The notes below the pieces were generated by a model. The model saw only the letters and a program-made list of their open reading frames with translations. It did not search any database and was not told the origin of the DNA. DNA of 64,000 bases from Lineus longissimus (lineage: Eukaryota > Nemertea > Pilidiophora > Heteronemertea > Lineidae): NCBI RefSeq assembly GCF_910592395.1, contig NC_088312.1, forward strand, positions 14,301,292 to 14,365,291, read 5' to 3'. Shown here one piece after another: positions 44,169 to 52,980 of the stretch. The position numbers were made by a program, and so were the translations under genes. Within the stretch, counting starts at the first letter, position 1; each line of letters opens with the position of its first letter.

Positions 44169-45833
44169 CTTTTTAGATACATAATAATCATAAGCCCGTC
44201 CTCAACAATGATAGGTATTTACTAATCGACCTTGGAAATTCGGACTTTGGAGTATATTTTTATGGTGTTTACCACATCATGCCCGCCAAGCACGTTCGCA
44301 AACGAAAATCCGGCTATCATATTGTATATGTCGTATGTCAGTCAGTTTGAAGGTGGCCTCGATCATCATACAAGACGTGGACCTCTAACACAATTGATAC
44401 TGTTGTTGCTCATGGCCATGAATTTCATCATGAAATAATTTCACTTCACTGGATCTGAGCCACACTACTTGGCCCATTTTAAACTGCCTGTGTCATTGGA
44501 AGTTTCATCTTCATGGTTGTCACTCTTCTGTGCTTCATTGTCCCCATCATCGACACAACTGGGCATCTCAGGATGTGCATGTCCAATGTCCATGGCAGAT
44601 GATCATTTAAAGGACCCTCATTACCGCGGGGGTCCTTCTAAATAATGATGCACTCTGTGCATTATAAAAGAAATAACAACAGCAACCCCTCTTTTTCGGT
44701 CCCTTCTTTTTTCCTAATACATTCCCTATCTTGTTTTATTACAGTCTACACTGTGACCGTGTATGAGCCTCTTTCACCAGTCTCCTCCATTCACTCATTA
44801 CATAGACTGGTACTTGACGGCATTTCACTCGTCATGAACTAGATTAGGGGGCGTCGGCTTCCGGTGTCCAGTCACGTGTTTCTGACAACGATGGGCAACC
44901 TCGAGCCAAGGAATACCGGCGCGCCTGGTATAGACAGTGCATCCACTGTATGCACGGCTGGCCTCGGATAAATCAACGAGGCCTCCTCGACCCTCCGCTG
45001 CGCAGCGGATAGGGTCGCGGTTACCTTCATTATGGTAGTCTTCAGTAAACTGGGGCAGAAATCTCGAGCATGAATTTTTTTTCGTACAGTACCAACACGC
45101 TGTGCATTGCATTGTTGGGGATTCCCCTTCCCCAGTTTCAACCTCGTAATAGGATTTTTTGCCCTGTTGAGTTTTAGTCCGTGTTTTACCCCTTTTATCT
45201 CTCCCCAGCCATCATCAGCCTCACTAGCTGCGACCCTCGAAGCCAACGGGCTTGTTTACTATCAAATTTGGTACTCAAAAATAAATTTGTCCTAAAAGGT
45301 TTGTTTGCTTAATAGTTGATTCCAATACTAATTACTTTATAGCAATCATGTAGCTGGATCGGTAAAATTTCCCAATTTATCGTATTTTGAACAACCGGTG
45401 CCCACTCTGCACTGCGGGGAGTAAATCGTGACAAATGCTGCAACCAGTGGCGTACAGTGAGTCGTTGCTCTCGGCATTATGGAAAGTCACGAATACTTCT
45501 GACGACCTTCCAGAAATGCCCGAATGGCTCCGTCCGTTGTCAAATGGGCCATATAGATATAAGCACGCAGCCACTGCATGATAGGTAGACTTACATTGAC
45601 TAGCTCGTGTTCTTGTTTTTTCGATCTATCATTTAGCTTTATCGAATACAATGTATTATTCAGTTGCAAATTTTCGATCTTTGAGGATTTCTATTATGTT
45701 ACTAATATTCAGCATGAAGCCCGTAACATAACAGATTGTTGGGGGCAAAGTACGAAATGAAGACAAAGAACTCCAGTCAAAATATGTTGCAGTGACTGAA
45801 TGGCAAATCGTTTATGTAAAAACGCTAGTGTAA
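44169..45833. other. Non-coding stretch with a diverged MITE fragment
   Basis: About 44,765-45,020 matches the interior of the TTA-type MITE (TTCATTCA..CAT...GACTGGTA, CTCGTCA.GAACTAGATT, GGCTTCCGGTGTC, CCTCGACCCTCCGCT). The characteristic ends and poly-C are missing. No gene recognised. Confidence 0.5.
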
Positions 45834-46571
45834 GGTGGCACTACACAGTGCGGGCGAAGGTGTCAAGGGCAGCGTCAAATAGGCCCCCCCCCCGCCGGCA
45901 ACCGACACGAGGTAGTCTTTCAGTTCCTGCTGCGGCCAAATCATACATCACAGGCACCATAATCTATACATTTCTGGGTTCGTATGAATCCAGTGAAAAC
46001 GTCTACGGCATTTTCATTGCATTTAACTCATCAATGCATCGATAGGTGGCGCCACCTTTGACACCACTTGGATCCTGAAAACGGTAAAGAATTGACCAAG
46101 AAATGGCATGAAGTGTGCGATCTTCGAATAAATCAGTTCAAAATGAATGATTTGGAAATGACATTACCACCAGCAGATAGCCAAATGCATCTAGTTTTGT
46201 TATTTGATGTGAAATCATGGTGTCATATCGGCTATTTTTTCGCTATATGGCCTAGAATTTCAACGAAAATAATTGACACTCGCACAACTACGCCCAACCT
46301 CGCGTGGCAGATGCAAGGTATGTTACATATTCAGGCCAAACTGTGGATTCAGACCCGTTTCAAATTGCACAGATGCTACGCTCATAAAATCGCAAAAGAT
46401 CCCTCTGCACATGGAAACTAAGACCAGGGCGTCAAAATAAAAAAAGGATTTGGAACAGGATGGACCCATTCATGAACATGGAAACGGCCTGCGTCTTTAG
46501 AACTACATTTCTCTGGGGGGGGGGGGAGGGGGACAAAATGGACCCCGTCCCCATTGTGTAGTGCCACCTAA
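45834..46571. mobile_element. MITE-like element with AGGTGGCACTACACA ends
   Basis: AGGTGGCACTACACAGTG on the left and its complement ending in TGTGTAGTGCCACCT on the right (about 46,552-46,571). A perfect 14-bp palindrome AGGTGGCGCCACCT lies inside at about 46,044-46,057, suggesting two elements back to back or a nested insertion. A C-run (45884-45893) and a G-run (about 46515-46526) sit near the ends. No transposase. Confidence 0.6.
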
Positions 46572-47418
46572 AGCCGAATTCATACTCCAACGCAAGCAAG
46601 TGTGCGTCAAGATTTTGATCGCTTGTTGGACGCCGATGCAAGCCGTGTTCTTTACATCGTGCGTCGGACGCCCATGTTCAGCTTTAGATACTCTTGACTC
46701 ACCGATCTAAGACCGTTTTAGATTATGCAAGCCAAGCCCCCATAGATATAATGCCTGTTGTCGTCTGATGCCATCCAACATTGTTCAATCGAGAGAGCCA
46801 ATAGAGGGGCGACATCAAGTTGTGTGACATTCCTAATGTCATGACATCATGATGCCCTGCCCTCGGCGTTTTTGGGTCGACTGCACAACAACGGTTCAGA
46901 ATGACAGGCAGATAGGCCCTGAGCCAATCAGGTGTGAAGGGGCTATGTCCTATTCAATGCGCAGTGAGCTGTGGCGGTCATGCCCAGAGATAATGAACCG
47001 GTGTTAAATTGGTGAGTCTGGAGTATGCCCATTTATGCTTTGCGGATTACATGGACCTATTAAGCTCGGATACACCTGTGTTGAGAGAATAATGAAATGA
47101 GGCATGATATGGATCGACGTTTTCCTGTTAATTTGTATCTTTTAAAGAGTTTGTTGGTTGCTCAAATAATATCCATCGGTCTTTTTTGGCGATGAGTCGT
47201 CTCGACATGTGCAAGCTCGATTCTCCCCGTCACAGGGGAATTATTTTCATGCAAAATAATATCCCCGCCCAGTCATTTTCTGTCTTCCTTATTTTCTAAC
47301 TGAAACATCGAACGAAATTTGTCAATTACACTGTACTCCTGTATAGAATGGAAAAATCTGGCCGACTGCTGGCTGGATTGGTGAACATGTTGGGCTATCA
47401 ACAACCCAAACAGCTTAG
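46572..47418. other. Non-coding stretch
   Basis: No gene or repeat structure recognised. Confidence 0.35.
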
Positions 47419-47664
47419 ATAATGCCTTCTGGCGATGTGTATATATTGACCAAAGAAAATACGTACATTCCTCTGCCAGACAGGGGTACGAAGCTGGTTG
47501 CATCGTTGATCCAATGTGGAGCTCTTTGCTCCGTGATTTCTGATTGTCGCACCTATTCGTTTCGTCCCGATGATGGTAAATCCTGTCAGCGGAGCAGTAT
47601 TCGCTACGATTGCATGACGAGCGCGACCATGGAAGTCAATAGTGTAGCGTGGAAGAGAAAGAAG
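47419..47664 (+). CDS. Candidate exon with PAN/apple-like cysteine pattern
   Basis: The open frame is bounded by an acceptor-like CAGCTTAG before 47419 and a strong donor AAGAAG|GTGAGC at 47664/47665. The length of 246 bp is a multiple of three. The peptide contains LVASLIQCGALCSVISDCRT, YSFRPDDGKSCQRSS and a later cysteine and tryptophan, a spacing like PAN/apple domains of extracellular proteins. No signal peptide or partner exon is certain. It could be chance. Confidence 0.35.
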
Positions 47665-48029
47665 GTGAGCGCGACGACGATGTGGCGTTAAACTCATGGT
47701 CGGAATGTGCAAGATTTCTCTACACACTTCCGAAATTTTTTTTTTGTCTGTTTGAGCGAATTAGGTCCACACTGCTCTGGATCCCCTCAAGGTTTTTAAA
47801 GTTTAAAACTCCAAAGGTAAACTAAGGGGCTGCATATTTGGGCTGACCTGAAAGGTTTTTCAAAGCTACTCCTCTTTTTTACATGATTATAAGACAGTAG
47901 TTGGTTTTATATCAAGCAAAAAAAAATTCAGAATCGTGTATCGTGTTAGTCTTGTGTATGCTCGTTCGTTCTGGCACGGTTCATTCATTCTGACTTCCTC
48001 TTATAGTTAAATTGATATCTTATATGCAG

Positions 48030-48367
48030 GTATCGATATCTAAGAAACTAATTCGTGATAACTTTCCTCATGCTGTCATAAAAGCAGTGTATTATCATCG
48101 AGCATTGGGTAAGGTGATTTGTTTACAGCAGCCATATTTGATAGTTATGGCAAATGTCTATGTATTTTTTATGAATGCAAATTAAAAGACCAGTTCGAAA
48201 TTAAACACGATTTCAACGTTAAAGACGGGGACAGCATTTTGGGAGAGTACAACGATCATATTGGTTTTGCTGCACGCGATGATCGAACTCTTGTAATAGA
48301 TATCACCGGAAGATTAAAACGAAAGGTCGTAATCACTCGTGAAAACGTTAGGTCTGAGCGTACGTAA
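48030..48367 (+). pseudogene. Candidate coding segment with one frame change, unrecognised
   Basis: It begins after an acceptor-like TATATGCAG. About 27 codons are open (SKKLIRDNFPHAVIKAVYYH...), and from about 48,115 a different frame is open to a TAA at 48365-48367 (IFDSYGKCLCIFYECK, ILGEYNDHIGFAARDDRTLV). Codon use and the charged/hydrophobic alternation look protein-like across the junction. The only way to splice the two would need an intron of about 23 bases, so I read a single-base change. Family unknown. It may be the next exon after 47419-47664. Confidence 0.3.
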
Positions 48368-48527
48368 TAAACAAATACGTCGTGGTTAAATTACCCTATT
48401 AGAAATCATAATGCATGTTTACAATTTTATTCTTACTGTACAAACGTTATTTTAACCTCTGTTTCTAAACGATTAGAAATTAAATCTTTTTCCTCAATAT
48501 ACGAATTCGAAGATGTCTTATTTGTAG

Positions 48528-49024
48528 TTAAAGGTGACCTGAAATGCTTTTATTAAAATTATAACTTGGGGTATGGATAATAGGGCATAACATAAGAAAC
48601 ACAAGTATGAAAACTACATAAAAATCAAACTACTCATCTAAAAGTTATATCAATGTGTAATTCAAACATTCCAGGTGGTGCAGGAAGAACAAGTTGATGA
48701 TGTACATTGTGCTGTACTGAAATAAAGTTTTGATAGTTTCATGCTTATATCTTAAATACCTTGTCACAGGTATGAGCTTTTAGTGAACATGTTAAGGTCC
48801 AATTTTAGAATATATGCATGAAAGTATAAAAAACTTTATTTCAGTACAGCACAATGTACATCATCAGTTTGTGCTTCCTGCACCACCTGGAATGTTTGAA
48901 TTTTATACCTGCCATAACTTGAAGATGGGTAGTTCGATATTTATGTGGTTTTCACCATTGTGTTTGTTATCTTATGCCCTATTATTTTTTCTCTAAGTTA
49001 AAAAGTTTTGCATGTGACCTTTAA
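48528..49024. mobile_element. Long-arm foldback element with TTAA ends
   Basis: The left arm (about 48528-48756) and right arm (about 48800-49024) are reverse complements nearly throughout. Shared strings include TAGGGCATAAGATAAC-like, CCAGGTGGTGCAGGAAG and GTACATTGTGCTGTACTG, and only about 45 bp of loop remains. The ends are TTAAAGGT...ACCTTTAA. TTAA may be the target duplication (piggyBac- or Kolobok-like), but the palindromic end makes this ambiguous. Confidence 0.75.
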
Positions 49025-49234
49025 TGCAAAACTCATTAGGAATCTTGATTACAAATGCTTGGCTTTAATTGACCCGTAAAGTTGTTGCCCTGCAAAACTG
49101 CCAGGACAGTTAGCGTCAAATGAAAGTAAATTACATATAGAGACTTGTTGGGGTGACTCGGGCGACTTCTACATCGTAAAACTGTCCCCTTCATACCTAG
49201 AATGGGTGGCAATCACAGTTTACAAAAGAGCGCT

Positions 49235-49494
49235 AGTAATAGGGAAACGTATGTACGACTATCATACGACTTTTCTAGTAATTTGGGAAAAAAACTTCAC
49301 CCTTCATCATTATTCATGTACATTTGTCAAGAATTCATTGTTTTAACCCACAAACACTACCAAAAACTCAACATGGAAAATTCCTGTTAACACTGGGGGG
49401 TCTTTGGGGTTTTCCCAAATCTACCAAACTTACTAAAATACGTAACATGGATAAAACTACAAGTTTCCCTATTACTTGAGTTATCCCTATTACT
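49235..49494. repeat. Iterated AGTAAT-GGGAAA motifs at the putative left end of the Polinton
   Basis: AGTAATAGGGAAAC at 49235-49248, a variant CTAGTAATTTGGGAAA at about 49274, and two inverted copies, GTTTCCCTATTACT (49463-49476) and TTATCCCTATTACT (49481-49494). A small hairpin GTATG..CATAC lies at 49250-49267. It may be part of the terminal inverted repeat or an origin region. Confidence 0.5.
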
Positions 49495-49519
49495 TACTTA
49501 TTGTCTCTGCTAATTAAAT

Positions 49520-49663
49520 ATGAAAAAGATCTATTGCCTTAGATGTAAGGAAATTACAGGTAATTCGGGTAAGTTAACTCATCACATTACTTCAAATGGA
49601 CACAGATATCTACTGGTCAAGTGCTCGAAATGTCACAAGAATAAAAGCAAGTTTACTACTTAA
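49520..49663 (+). CDS. Small zinc-ribbon protein of Polinton
   Basis: A 47-codon gene, MKKIYCLRCKEITGN..., with two C-x2-C pairs (CLRC at 6-9, CSKC at 35-38) and a basic end, NKSKF. Such very short zinc ribbons with C-x2-C near both ends and a lysine-rich tail occur in adenovirus-, adintovirus- and Polinton-like genomes (DUF5679-like). Role unknown; nucleic-acid or protein binding is likely. TAAAT directly precedes the ATG. It heads the left plus-strand block, with 21 bp to the next gene. The frame is intact. Confidence 0.7.
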   Translation: MKKIYCLRCKEITGNSGKLTHHITSNGHRYLLVKCSKCHKNKSKFTT

Positions 49664-49684
49664 TGATTTTTTTTATTCTAAATC

Positions 49685-50749
49685 ATGAGTGAAAGAATGT
49701 ACAGTTATGTCTCTTTAGAGAAGTATTTCAGTCAAATGCAGTATTCCAATCCAATGAAACTTATGAAACAAAATGGTTACATTAGTCCAAGGGTTGAACC
49801 GTTACCGAAAATCTCTGAAGAAGATCCGGTCAAAGTGCACATGAACCAGATAACACCTATTACTCAGGTAACACCTATGAACCAGGTAACACCTATGAAC
49901 CAGGTAACACCTGTGAAACTGTATGATACATTCACAGGAAGTGATGCTCAATTGTGCCATAACTGCAAACGATGGACACTTTTTGAATGCCAGAAAAAAC
50001 TGAATTTTGACAGGCCTGCCAAGCAACTTTACACATACTGCAGTAATTGCAATTCGACCACTTACAGTGATGACTTTAAGAATCCAGAAATCACTATTGA
50101 GAACAAAACACGTTACTTTGACCACGTCATCATAAACCTTGGCCAGACACGTCTGTCAGATTTAATGGTAAATGATTTGAAACATTTTGTTGAAAGTAGG
50201 ATTAAGATTTACTTCTCAAGTCCAAGAAAATGGCTCTGTGCGGCCAGCTATGAAAAAACAGTCCTGAATGCCTTACGTTTTGGTCTCGTTAAACTCATAC
50301 CCAATGATGTTTTACCTGGTCTAGAGTGTGACACTTATTTAGAAATTGAATTCATTAACAGAGCAATTGGTAAACCTCAGTTGACCAAAGAAAATTTCAC
50401 AGATCTAAGAATGGTTTTATTGGCATTCCTCAAATATCTTCATTACAGTGGAGTTAAAATTACCATAAATTACAAGCTGTTTTTACACCAAGCATTTAAA
50501 GCATTGAAAATTGATTATGTAGTATTGAAACCGAATCCAACTAATAAGGCCCGACTGGTTCATTTGAACTCTCTATGGTCTGGTTTCTTAGGAAGTATTT
50601 TCTTCACAAATTACAGGCTTGAATATGAAAATGAACAAGCAATCGATAAACAAAGTGAAATTTTATTGAAGGCATTAGAGGTGCAAGATATCAGTAAATG
50701 TTACCCTTTACCATGTAGTCTAGACCTTGCAATTCTTTCCAGGAACTAG
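49685..50749 (+). CDS. Polinton hypothetical protein with two CxxC pairs
   Basis: 354 codons, intact. The N-terminal 45 residues are polar. A tandem QVTPMN/TPITQ repeat (residues about 54-78) comes next, made by an 18-bp DNA repeat at 49841-49914. A zinc-binding-like region follows, CHNCKRW...YCSNCNSTTY (residues about 91-125). The remainder looks globular and alpha-helical (VNDLKHFVESRIKIYFSSPR, LLAFLKYLHYSG). No family recognised. The start is supported by TCTAAATC just before the ATG. It lies in the left block, which in Polintons usually holds lineage-specific genes. Confidence 0.75.
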   Translation: MSERMYSYVSLEKYFSQMQYSNPMKLMKQNGYISPRVEPLPKISEEDPVKVHMNQITPITQVTPMNQVTPMNQVTPVKLYDTFTGSDAQLCHNCKRWTLFECQKKLNFDRPAKQLYTYCSNCNSTTYSDDFKNPEITIENKTRYFDHVIINLGQTRLSDLMVNDLKHFVESRIKIYFSSPRKWLCAASYEKTVLNALRFGLVKLIPNDVLPGLECDTYLEIEFINRAIGKPQLTKENFTDLRMVLLAFLKYLHYSGVKITINYKLFLHQAFKALKIDYVVLKPNPTNKARLVHLNSLWSGFLGSIFFTNYRLEYENEQAIDKQSEILLKALEVQDISKCYPLPCSLDLAILSRN

Positions 50750-50852
50750 ATACCCTGTAAAGGATTTTCCTGGAAGGGATTTTCTGTTCAATATGAATCG
50801 ATGATGGTGTCACCAATGATGGTGTCACCAATGAAGATTTCATTCTAAATAA

Positions 50853-51695
50853 ATGAATAATCAGACATCAATGATAATTGAACAGCAAATGAAACAAATC
50901 GGAGTAATCCCAGTTAATGGAGTGACTCCAGTTAATTCTAGTTTAAATTCAGTTAATTCTAGTCCGAATCTAGCTAATCCCATTGCAACTAATTACCAAC
51001 AGAATGCAGCTAACTTTTAACAGAACACTGCTAATTACCAACAGAATTACACTACAAAGCAACAAGCTTCTAACAAGGGGCTACAGCCGTTAACTAGTTC
51101 AAATTTAGTCAGTTCTAGTCAAGGTCTAGTTAACCCTAGTTGTCAACAAAATTTAACTAGCTCTCAACAAAATTTGAACTATTTGACTGATAGTGGCCTT
51201 AAAGCTAAACAAGACTTAGAAATTTTAGTTGCAACAGGTAAAAGCAAGGATTTACTTAATAAACAACTAACTTTTAATGACTTAGATAATATGACAGAAA
51301 AGGAACTCTTAAAACACCACAGAATCTACCAGACAAAGATGGCTGCCAGACTTAATGATTCTTTGGGTAAGACAGTACTTAAAGCTTACACTAAATTATC
51401 AAGGTGGTTATTACCAATAGATGACGAGGATGATCTTTACCATGACCTCAGAAATGATTACATCGTTACCAATGAACTTGACAAATGGCTTGGATGGTTG
51501 AGTTTGAGAATGGGTGCACTAACTGCTCTTGCCTCATCAACACTGATCACTTTAGGGCATTGTCAAGAAACAAAATTTACTAATGAGCATGAAAATTTCA
51601 TAAGATTAAATGGGAGTGGAATCGAACATGGGAGTGGAACCGAACAAAGTCCAGAGAGCAGAGACCGAGAGCATAGCTCGAGTGACAAACAGTGA
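50853..51695 (+). pseudogene. Polinton hypothetical protein, one in-frame stop
   Basis: The ATG at 50853 carries an overlapping TAAATG. The first 55 codons are rich in N, S and Q with repeated PVNSS/SVNSS units. An in-frame TAA lies at 51018-51020, and the same frame continues to 51693-51695. The downstream part is more ordered: LTDSGLKAKQDLEILVATGK, NDLDNMTEKELLKHHRIYQT, then a hydrophobic helix LGWLSLRMGALTALASSTLI near the C-terminus that may be membrane-embedded. Family unknown. Its last 86 bp overlap the next gene in another frame. Confidence 0.65.
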
Positions 51696-52188
51696 AAAGC
51701 CCATTGGACAAAGTCCCGAGAACAGAGTTCGCATTAAGAGAGAAAGATCAGAAAAACAAATTGCATGGTCTCGAGAATTAGGTAAAAGATCTCAGGAATT
51801 CAAGAAGTCAAAAAAGGAGAGGTTTACTGGGAAAGATGATGAACCCATGAAAGAAGATGAACCCAGGAAAGACGATGAACCCGAACAAAGTTTAACTCAA
51901 CCAGAGAGATGTATGCATACAGAACCTGAGGTTACCACAAATACTGGAAGTTCCAGGAGTACAACACTGTATGTGCCTGATTTTTTACTCACTGCCATTT
52001 TAGCTGCATTTGGTTTTGCAGTCATCATTTACTGCTATCCTAAGATTAAAACTAACAAGAAAGTACGAGTAGGTAGTAAACCAGAAGGTGGTGTACCAGA
52101 AGTTAGTAAATTAAAGGGTATTAAACCAGAAGGGAAAGATAACTGTTACACAACTCCTAAAACATGTAATCTTAATTTAATGGAGTAG
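51610..52188 (+). CDS. Polinton single-pass membrane protein
   Basis: 192 codons, intact. A long highly charged N-terminal part contains a repeated DDEP/EDEP motif (residues about 77-95). One transmembrane helix, FLLTAILAAFGFAVIIYCYP (residues about 133-152), and a basic C-terminal tail follow. There is no signal peptide, so a type II or tail-anchored layout is possible. TAAATG overlaps the start (51607-51612). It is the last gene of the left plus-strand block and converges on the penton-like gene, with 26 bp between the stops. Function unknown. Confidence 0.7.
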   Translation: MGVESNMGVEPNKVQRAETESIARVTNSEKPIGQSPENRVRIKRERSEKQIAWSRELGKRSQEFKKSKKERFTGKDDEPMKEDEPRKDDEPEQSLTQPERCMHTEPEVTTNTGSSRSTTLYVPDFLLTAILAAFGFAVIIYCYPKIKTNKKVRVGSKPEGGVPEVSKLKGIKPEGKDNCYTTPKTCNLNLME

Positions 52189-52214
52189 AATGTATTCAAG
52201 TGATACAACAAGAA

Positions 52215-52952
52215 TTACTCAAACACACTATTCTTAGTTTCAAGTGAAAAAATTAAAGTAACTGAGCTACCTCTGAAATTAACTATTTTACCATTCTCAT
52301 CCGTGATTTCAAATTTGACTTGATTTGTACATTTTTTGTTAACTATTTTCTTGCAATTGAGTTCATATCTCTGGTATTGTATCTGATCACCATCTTTAAC
52401 AGGAACGATACATAAAATGTCAGAAGGTTTATTGTTGTAGAGGGTCTTAGCTTTATCAACCAAATTTGATCTTAAGAATAGTTCTGTTCTGTAAAAGTTA
52501 AGTGGCTTGGTGGAGTAGTATTTTCCTTTCTTGGCGAATTTAGTTTGTTTAAAACCAAAAAATGTGTTTACAATTGTAAAATATTCATCACCGAGATAGT
52601 AATCTTTCAGCATAAACAACTTGTCCTCAGTAAGTTCAATGATAAGGTAATTGTTATTGTCACAGCTGATGTTAACATGTCCTGCAAGATTTTTGATACG
52701 CTCATTGATAAAGGAGCAAAGTGCGGACAAACTGAAATGACCATCAAAAGGGACATAGAAAGAATCGGATTGTTGTTTTGAGTCATTTTCAATTTTTAAC
52801 AATTCGGTAATACCCGGAACGTTATCATCAGTCCACCATGAATTGTAAAAAGTTATCGTTTTCAAAGTGATCGATTTTATGTTCAATGGGTCTGTTAAGT
52901 TAAGCTCAAATATGGCTTCATCGCATTCATTCTCAAAAATTATGAAGTCCAT
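52215..52952 (-). CDS. Minor-capsid (penton)-like protein, paralogue A
   Basis: 245 codons, intact. It shares the whole layout of the protein at 61110-61901: an N-terminal strand leading to IKSITLKTITFYN, a GHFSLSALCSFINERI helix, FFGFKQ, PLNFYRTELFLRSNL, NKPSDILCIVPV, and a final FEITDENGKIVNFRG strand. This matches the single-jelly-roll minor capsid proteins found beside the major capsid gene in Polintons. The copy here sits at the other end of the element, just downstream of polymerase. TAAATAGAAATG marks the start. Having two such proteins suggests different vertex or spike roles; this is inference from sequence layout only. Confidence 0.75.
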   Translation of the reverse strand: MDFIIFENECDEAIFELNLTDPLNIKSITLKTITFYNSWWTDDNVPGITELLKIENDSKQQSDSFYVPFDGHFSLSALCSFINERIKNLAGHVNISCDNNNYLIIELTEDKLFMLKDYYLGDEYFTIVNTFFGFKQTKFAKKGKYYSTKPLNFYRTELFLRSNLVDKAKTLYNNKPSDILCIVPVKDGDQIQYQRYELNCKKIVNKKCTNQVKFEITDENGKIVNFRGSSVTLIFSLETKNSVFE

Positions 52953-52980
52953 TTCTATTTAATTAAAATGATTTAATTAG

